From Odoribacteraceae bacterium (GTDB taxonomy: Bacteria; Bacteroidota; Bacteroidia; Bacteroidales; Marinifilaceae): a stretch of DNA of 10,660 nt. The stretch's first letter is position 1, and the number at the start of each line of letters is the position of its first letter. The notes under the pieces are model-generated. The model was not told where the DNA came from. It saw nothing but the letters and a program-made list of their open reading frames with translations, and made no database searches. Of the stretch, positions 7,117-10,660 are shown in pieces. The stretch covers positions 1 to 10,660 of the forward strand of contig JAITJA010000169.1 in NCBI GenBank assembly GCA_031279175.1, in the 5' to 3' direction. The translations under genes were made by a program, and so were the position numbers.

Positions 7117-7144
7117 GGTAAATGATAAGCCGGGGAACCCCGGC
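7117..7144 (-). terminator. probable intrinsic terminator of the metal-uptake operon
   Basis: On the minus strand the inverted repeat GCCGGGGTTCCCCGGC (7144 to 7129) is followed by TTATCATTTACC. The stem is very GC-rich and the T-rich tract is short and interrupted. It lies ~90 nt past the stop of the DUF4625-type lipoprotein gene and before the Pho-like repeats, where a terminator would be expected. Confidence 0.45.
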
Positions 7145-7147
7145 GCG

Positions 7148-7168
7148 CCGGCGCGTGAAACGCGCCGG
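7148..7168. repeat. 9-bp perfect inverted repeat, GAA loop (plus strand)
   Basis: CCGGCGCGT (7148-7156) and ACGCGCCGG (7160-7168) pair perfectly around three bases. The hairpin lies immediately before the probable terminator when read from the lipoprotein gene. It has no T-tract of its own and may strengthen termination or protect the 3' end of the mRNA. No further gene is seen in 7169-7236. Confidence 0.5.
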
Positions 7169-7236
7169 GCAACGCCGGGACGCGGGCGGATCGTGCAATC
7201 TCCCGCGCGTGTTCCCCGGCCTCTCTCGTGAACAGG

Positions 7237-7722
7237 CTACTCGTCGTGGTCGTCGTCGCCGTGATCGTGCTCGCCACCCTCGTGACTAAGCACGACGTCG
7301 CGCGCCACGAGCGCCTCGTTCCCGGCCGCGTCCGTGCAATACACCATCAGGTGATACGCGCCCGGCGTTGCATTCTCCGGGATCACGATCTCGTGATGAT
7401 GGACGCTCGCGGTCTTCTTTCCGGTCAACTCCCACGTCTTGTTAAAAGAGAAAGCCACGCTTTCCGGCTCGGTATCCCGGGAAAGCGCGTGGGTATGCCC
7501 GTCGAAGTTGTCGTGTATATCCACTTTATAGGATTTCAATTCCTCGTTATCGGACAACTCCATTTCGAAGTGCACGTCATCGCCGATATGTAACGTGTCC
7601 CCGTCGGCCGGTTCGATCAAGTTGATCACCGGTTTCGTGTTATCACTATCATCCCCGCAGGCGGCCGCGAGAAGAGCAAAAATTGCCAGCAGGCAAATAT
7701 TAAAACAAGATATAGTTTTCAT
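7237..7722 (-). CDS. DUF4625-type lipoprotein with His/Asp-rich C-terminal tail
   Basis: The 161 residues start with a lipoprotein signal ending in 'LLAAAC' (lipid-modified C22). After it comes 'GDDSDN', an acidic stretch like the surface-export signal of Bacteroidetes lipoproteins. The body (~26-145) is a single predicted beta-sandwich: 'PVINLIEPADGDTLHIGDDV', then 'FEMELSDNEELKSYKVDIHD' and 'ATPGAYHLMVYCTDAAGNEA'. This pattern of an Ig-like domain discussing 'LIEP..GD....G..v.F...lsDn..L.sY.i.Ih' matches my memory of DUF4625. Histidines cluster at 'HDNFDGHTH' (70-78), 'VHHHEIVIP' and in the tail 'HEGGEHDHGDDDHDE', suggesting metal binding. The gene starts 9 nt after the receptor gene's stop, so the two are cotranscribed. 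It and the receptor share the leader ACGCGAC just before their ATGs, with no Shine-Dalgarno. The function is unknown; a metal-capturing surface partner of the receptor is the inference. Confidence 0.8.
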   Translation of the reverse strand: MKTISCFNICLLAIFALLAAACGDDSDNTKPVINLIEPADGDTLHIGDDVHFEMELSDNEELKSYKVDIHDNFDGHTHALSRDTEPESVAFSFNKTWELTGKKTASVHHHEIVIPENATPGAYHLMVYCTDAAGNEALVARDVVLSHEGGEHDHGDDDHDE

Positions 7723-7731
7723 GTCGCGTTA

Positions 7732-9909
7732 TTATTTAAAAGGTATTCGAATGACTACCCGGAGATCTCGTCCCGGTTCTGGCAACTCGATCTTCCGGTA
7801 AAAACTAAGATGGTTATAATAGCGCTTGTCCAGCGCGTTCTCGAGCGCGAGCGTGATCTCCACGTTCGAGTTACCGGCACTAAACGCTCCTGTTACCCCG
7901 GCATGCAGCAGGTCGGCCCCGTTCGTCGGGTCTTCATTCTTGGCTGTCCGTCGTTGCGTGGCGATATGCTGCCACTCCGCGTGCAGCCGGAAGCCCGACT
8001 TCTCCCAGGCGATGGTATTACGCGCCTGTGTTGGCGGCGAAAAGCTCAGCGGGGAGCGATCATCCAGGTTGCGCGAGTAAACATACTCTCCCGACAGGCG
8101 GTAACTGAACCCCAGCGGGAGATCAATGCCGAGAGACAGCTCGCCACCGGCGAACAACGAGCGCGCGCCGGCGTAACGATAGATCTGCCCGGCATGAGGC
8201 AGGGCCGACCATTCACCGGTCGGCTTCAAGTAGATGTAGTTTCCAAAGAAGGCGAGGAATGGCGACGCGGAGAGTGACCACGCGCCCCCGCGATAGCTAT
8301 ACGAGAGGTCCACTTGCCAGCCCCGCTCGGGCAGCAGCGACGGGTCGCCTTGCTCGTGGCGAAACGTCCCGTGATGCACGCCGTTCGCGGCAAGTTCGTT
8401 GGCCCCCGGGAGACGGAATCCCTTCCCGATGTTCGCCTTTAGCAGGTGGGTATCGTCGAGATCGAGGACCGCGCCCAGCGAAAACGAGAAATCATCGAAA
8501 TCCCGGCGTACCGCGTAGGCGCGCCAGCGGTACCGGGCGATCTCTGTCTCGCTGTATCCCTGTTCGCGGAGGTATATCTCGAGATGCTCGTCGCGGTACG
8601 GGAAGACCTCCACGCGTCCGCGGTCGTAACGCGCCCCGCCACTGATCGACAGGCGCGTGTCGGGCCGGTACGTCACCAGGCCGAACAATCCTGTCGAGAG
8701 GCGGTCGTACCCCGGCAGCAGGAACGAGTAGCCTGCCACGCGGTTACGTTGCACTTGCATGTCCCACCCGGTCACCTGTTCCCATTCCCGCCCGTTATCG
8801 CGCGTCACGCGTAGCGACGAGCTATACGTGTCCAGCGAAAAGGCCAGTTCCAGGTCCGGCGACCGTTCGGGAGGCGACATCGTGCCGTAGTGCGTGTGGA
8901 AACGGCTCCGTTCTTCCCTGTAATTGCGCTGGTAGCCGGCGTCCCACCGAAGCGAGACGCGTTCCCACCCGCGTTCCTGGCGGGTCGTCACCTTCAGGTG
9001 GTTCACGCTACTGTACGGTAGCCCGGTATCCCTGCTATTGCCGTCATCTTCCAGGCGCGCCGGGTCGGGAACACCGTGCGCGCCGGGGAAGAAGCCCACT
9101 TTCTGGTACGCGTTGCTGGCGGTAAGCCAGGCGTGGTAAGCCCCGAGGCGGTACTCGACGTGTCCCGCGACGTCCCGTTCCATGCCGGCCGTGTTTTTCA
9201 GCGCGCGACCGGCGACGGGCAGGCGACGCGTGAGGTAAATCACCGTGTCGACCGGGACGCGATAATCGCCGAAGTGTTGTTCCGTGTAACGGAGTTTCGC
9301 GTACCACGCCCCGCGTTTCATGCCGATCATTGCCGAGCCGCCGACCGTGCCGTTCATGGCGCGCGCCAGCAGGACAAGCTCTCCAACGACCCGGTTATCA
9401 ACCGGTGGGGGCCGGCGAGTGATCTCGATAACGCCGCCCGTGGCGTCGCTACCGTGGAGCAGTGACGCGGGGCCCTTGTGCACCGCGACACTTTCCGCGT
9501 TAAACGCGTCAATCTCCAGCCCGTGATCCGCGCCCCACTGTTGTCCTTCTTGTTTCACGCCGTTCTCCAGCACGACCACGCGGTTGAATCCCATGCCGCG
9601 AATGACCGGCTTGGAGAATCCGGAGCCGATGTCCATCGAGTGCACGCCGGGAACGCGTCCCAGCGCCCGGGCGAAATTCCCCGTGAAGTCTTCCCGCGTG
9701 AATCCCTTGCCGGTGATTTCTACCGGTAATGGAGACGCGTGACGGGTCGCTCCCGGGTAATTCCTGCCCGTGATGACCACCTCCTCGAGGCGTATGCTGG
9801 CGATGGTGTCTCCCGTTGTCTCGCGTGCAAGGGAATCTCGCTCGCTCGCCGTCGCCGGGGAAACAACCAGTAAGGCACACCACGCCAACGGTATTAAATA
9901 AGCGTGCAT
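7732..9909 (-). CDS. TonB-dependent outer-membrane receptor, ZnuD-like (putative zinc/metal uptake)
   Basis: The 725 residues have a signal peptide (~1-22), a TonB-box-like segment 'LEEVVITGRN' (41-50), a plug domain (~53-168) with 'FSKPVIRGMGFNRVVVLENG' and 'VAVHKGPASLLHGSDATGGV', then a beta-barrel ending in 'NALDKRYYNHLSFYRK' and 'RIPFK'. There is no N-terminal carboxypeptidase-like domain, so it is a siderophore/metal-type receptor and not a SusC. Metal-receptor features are the barrel segment 'GFRLPGANELAANGVHHGTF' plus 'RHEQGDPSLLPERG' (498-530), which matches the ZnuD family pattern, the plug pair D128-H129 in 'GADHGLE' (neisserial ZnuD uses an Asp-His pair in its plug for zinc), and 'FHTHYG' (337-342) in a likely outside loop. 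It sits between a Cys/His-rich small protein and a His-rich lipoprotein. Zinc is the best guess; copper, iron or cobalt remain possible. It needs an inner-membrane transporter, which is not in this window. Confidence 0.87.
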   Translation of the reverse strand: MHAYLIPLAWCALLVVSPATASERDSLARETTGDTIASIRLEEVVITGRNYPGATRHASPLPVEITGKGFTREDFTGNFARALGRVPGVHSMDIGSGFSKPVIRGMGFNRVVVLENGVKQEGQQWGADHGLEIDAFNAESVAVHKGPASLLHGSDATGGVIEITRRPPPVDNRVVGELVLLARAMNGTVGGSAMIGMKRGAWYAKLRYTEQHFGDYRVPVDTVIYLTRRLPVAGRALKNTAGMERDVAGHVEYRLGAYHAWLTASNAYQKVGFFPGAHGVPDPARLEDDGNSRDTGLPYSSVNHLKVTTRQERGWERVSLRWDAGYQRNYREERSRFHTHYGTMSPPERSPDLELAFSLDTYSSSLRVTRDNGREWEQVTGWDMQVQRNRVAGYSFLLPGYDRLSTGLFGLVTYRPDTRLSISGGARYDRGRVEVFPYRDEHLEIYLREQGYSETEIARYRWRAYAVRRDFDDFSFSLGAVLDLDDTHLLKANIGKGFRLPGANELAANGVHHGTFRHEQGDPSLLPERGWQVDLSYSYRGGAWSLSASPFLAFFGNYIYLKPTGEWSALPHAGQIYRYAGARSLFAGGELSLGIDLPLGFSYRLSGEYVYSRNLDDRSPLSFSPPTQARNTIAWEKSGFRLHAEWQHIATQRRTAKNEDPTNGADLLHAGVTGAFSAGNSNVEITLALENALDKRYYNHLSFYRKIELPEPGRDLRVVIRIPFK

Positions 9910-9927
9910 GTCGCGTACTTGTTTTTG

Positions 9928-9943
9928 GATTCTACATGTAATC
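9928..9943. promoter_or_regulatory. imperfect palindrome around TACATGTA, upstream of the receptor gene
   Basis: GATTCTACATGTAATC contains the perfect palindrome TACATGTA (9933-9940) with partly symmetric GAT/ATC flanks, 19 nt upstream of the receptor ATG. It could be a metalloregulator operator, but it is not a recognised Zur or Fur site and may be chance in a short AT-richer leader. Confidence 0.25.
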
Positions 9944-9946
9944 TCC

Positions 9947-9967
9947 GCGCGAGCCGACGGCCCGCGC
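9947..9967. repeat. intercistronic hairpin between the small Cys/His gene and the receptor gene
   Basis: GCGCGAGCC (9947-9955) and GGCCCGCGC (9959-9967) form a 9-bp stem with one G-U pair on the minus-strand transcript and a three-base loop. No T-tract follows on the minus strand, so it is not a simple terminator. It may adjust relative expression of the two genes. Confidence 0.4.
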
Positions 9968-9991
9968 CTTTAACCAGGTACTGGAAGGGGG

Positions 9992-10300
9992 TTAAGCCAC
10001 CGGCGGGGCGCGCGGCGGGAGGGTATAATGCTTTTCCGCGCGGGGGAAAGCCCGGTAGGTTTCCGGTTTGGCGATTTCTCGCTCGTTGATAAAGATTTTT
10101 TGTTCCTCCACCGCGCTCGTGAAGTAGGAGAAAAAGAAATGACAGATCGGGCAATTCGTGCAATCGTGTGACGCGGCGCGCTGCCCGGACGATGTCTCGT
10201 GAAGGATGCACGCGTGAACACTCTTGACGGCAAACGGCATGGAAAACACGACTAACAGTAGCCATGCCGCCATAACCCGGTATTGTTTTGCCTTTTTCAC
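9992..10300 (-). CDS. small exported Cys/His-rich protein (DUF2946/DUF6769-like), first gene of the metal operon
   Basis: This 102-residue protein has a basic N-terminus and a hydrophobic signal or anchor at ~10-30. After it come 'HACILHE' (C31, H34) and the cluster 'HDCTNCPICHFFFS' (H45, C47, C50, C53, H54), that is C-x2-C-x2-C-H, a likely metal-binding site in the periplasm. The remainder is basic and proline-containing. Short exported proteins of this shape are found beside metal-related TonB receptors in Bacteroidetes and recall DUF2946/DUF6769 families; the exact family is uncertain. The start is a GTG at 10300, chosen because it gives the 'MKK' signal-peptide start and has AAAGAGA seven bases upstream; an ATG at codon 10 would cut into the signal. 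It lies 82 nt before the receptor gene on the same strand and just downstream of a consensus promoter. A larger overlapping frame on the same strand looks like a shadow. Confidence 0.7.
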   Translation of the reverse strand: MKKAKQYRVMAAWLLLVVFSMPFAVKSVHACILHETSSGQRAASHDCTNCPICHFFFSYFTSAVEEQKIFINEREIAKPETYRAFPRAEKHYTLPPRAPPVA

Positions 10301-10323
10301 GTTGTGATCTCTTTAAGTCAGGG

Positions 10324-10355
10324 CAAATGTAATGTATTTTTTCATGATCCGGCAA
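10324..10355 (-). promoter_or_regulatory. Bacteroidetes-type promoter of the metal-uptake operon
   Basis: On the minus strand TACATTTG (10331 to 10324) is a perfect match to the -7 consensus TAnnTTTG. TTG at 10355 to 10353 lies exactly 21 nt upstream, in the expected range for the -33 element. The start site would fall around 10317, giving a short leader before the GTG at 10300. The AT-rich spacer stands out in this GC-rich region. Confidence 0.65.
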
Positions 10356-10370
10356 GGGTTTATTCTCGCG

Positions 10371-10398
10371 CCGGCCACCCGGACGGTTCGATGGCCGG
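10371..10398. repeat. 7-bp inverted repeat upstream of the promoter
   Basis: CCGGCCA (10371-10377) and TGGCCGG (10392-10398) pair around a 14-nt loop, about 16 nt upstream of the -33 element. It might be a regulator site or the remains of a terminator for a gene to the right, but there is no T-tract on either side. Confidence 0.3.
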
Positions 10399-10500
10399 GA
10401 AGGGGAGGAGGCCGCCAGGAGCGCGCGCCGCGCTTGCACCGGGGGGGGATAAAATGACAAGGATGCTTGTCTCGATAGCGGGGAAACGGGCTTCGCGCGT

Positions 10501-10640
10501 GCCTCCGCGGCCGCCGCGGAGCCTTCCGCGGCCGCCGCGATGCCTTCCGCGGCCGCCGCGGAGCCCTCCGCGGCCGCCGCGATGCCGTCCGCGGCCGCCG
10601 CGGTACCTTCCGCGGCGGCCGCGGGATGCATCGCGGCGGC
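10501..10640. repeat. 21-bp GC-rich tandem repeat (six units) with an inverted last unit
   Basis: Six 21-bp units start at 10501, 10522, 10543, 10564, 10585 and 10606. Units 1-5 share the core CCGCGGCCGCCGCG, with variable ends that alternate between GGAG and GATG in units 1-4. Unit 6 carries the reverse complement of the core. Units 5 and 6 form a perfect 15-bp inverted repeat (10589-10603 and 10610-10624) around TACCTT. A further half-unit runs to ~10640. All six frames are open through the array. On the minus strand one frame reads as AAAAEG(I/S/T) heptads and another as basic Arg/Pro repeats, and both stay open to the window edge, so this could be the tail of a gene to the right. No frame gives a convincing protein between 10301 and 10500, so the array is recorded as a repeat of undecided coding status. 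Confidence 0.8.
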
Positions 10641-10660
10641 CGTTTGGGCACGCCCGTTGA

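Noticed and set aside
9894..10631. 245-codon minus-strand frame beginning with Ala-rich heptads and running through the small Cys/His gene
   Set aside because: After the repeat the translation is low-complexity and unlike a protein. It crosses a consensus promoter, covers a better gene with a signal peptide in another frame, and runs into the receptor start. Only the repeat part could be the tail of a gene to the right.
10313..10651. Arg/Pro-rich basic minus-strand frame (PRRPRKA-type repeats), H1-like in look
   Set aside because: It is simply another frame of the GC-only tandem repeat; every frame is open there. Outside the repeat it has no protein-like features and it ends within the promoter region.
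10283..10660. Plus-strand frame with an ATG at 10454 after a G-run resembling a ribosome binding site, leading into PPRPPRS repeats
   Set aside because: The G-run is part of general GC bias, the product is almost only Pro/Arg repeats, and no promoter is visible on that strand. Coding cannot be excluded since the frame is open at the window edge.

Overview
The window looks like a piece of a GC-rich Bacteroidales chromosome (gut-type Bacteroidetes such as Odoribacteraceae or Rikenellaceae relatives; the genus cannot be fixed from here). Reasons: a PKD-like surface lipoprotein of the kind found in SusC/SusD loci, a Bacteroidetes-type Prs, lipoprotein signals with an acidic stretch after the lipobox cysteine, mostly absent Shine-Dalgarno sites, and a promoter matching the Bacteroidetes -33/-7 consensus (TTG, 21 nt, TAnnTTTG). 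No rRNA, tRNA, insertion sequence, integrase or CRISPR array was seen.

Layout. (1) Positions 2-556 (+) hold the 3' end of a PKD-like lipoprotein gene. (2) Positions 710-1648 (+) hold prs, ribose-phosphate pyrophosphokinase. (3) Positions 1652-6942 (-) hold a tightly packed phosphate operon in the order pstC-pstA-pstB-phoB-phoR. Three of its junctions are 4-nt stop/start overlaps, and the fourth (pstA/pstB) is a few bases apart. PstC carries an extra periplasmic domain resembling part of PstS, and neither pstS nor phoU is in the operon. Its last gene converges on prs with only 3 nt between the stop codons. (4) Positions 6943-7236 are intergenic. They hold direct repeats of TTACG with exact 11-nt spacing, resembling Pho boxes, just upstream of a near-consensus -7 element for pstC. 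They also hold two strong hairpins that probably end the next operon. (5) Positions 7237-10300 (-) hold a three-gene putative metal-uptake operon: a small exported Cys/His protein, a ZnuD-like TonB-dependent receptor, and a DUF4625-type lipoprotein with a His/Asp-rich tail. A consensus promoter precedes the small gene. (6) Positions 10301-10660 have no convincing gene. They hold that promoter and an extremely GC-rich 21-bp tandem repeat whose last unit is inverted.

How the parts work together. The phosphate block is best read as a self-contained, autoregulated unit: PhoR/PhoB would sense phosphate starvation, bind the 11-bp repeats and raise transcription of the PstCAB permease and of themselves. 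The metal block would bind a metal (zinc is the first guess) at the cell surface or periplasm through His/Cys-rich partners and pull it across the outer membrane through the TonB receptor. The most interesting items are the Pho-box-like array, the PstC with a PstS-like insert in an operon lacking pstS/phoU, the metal cassette with two partners of unknown function, and the GC-rich tandem repeat.
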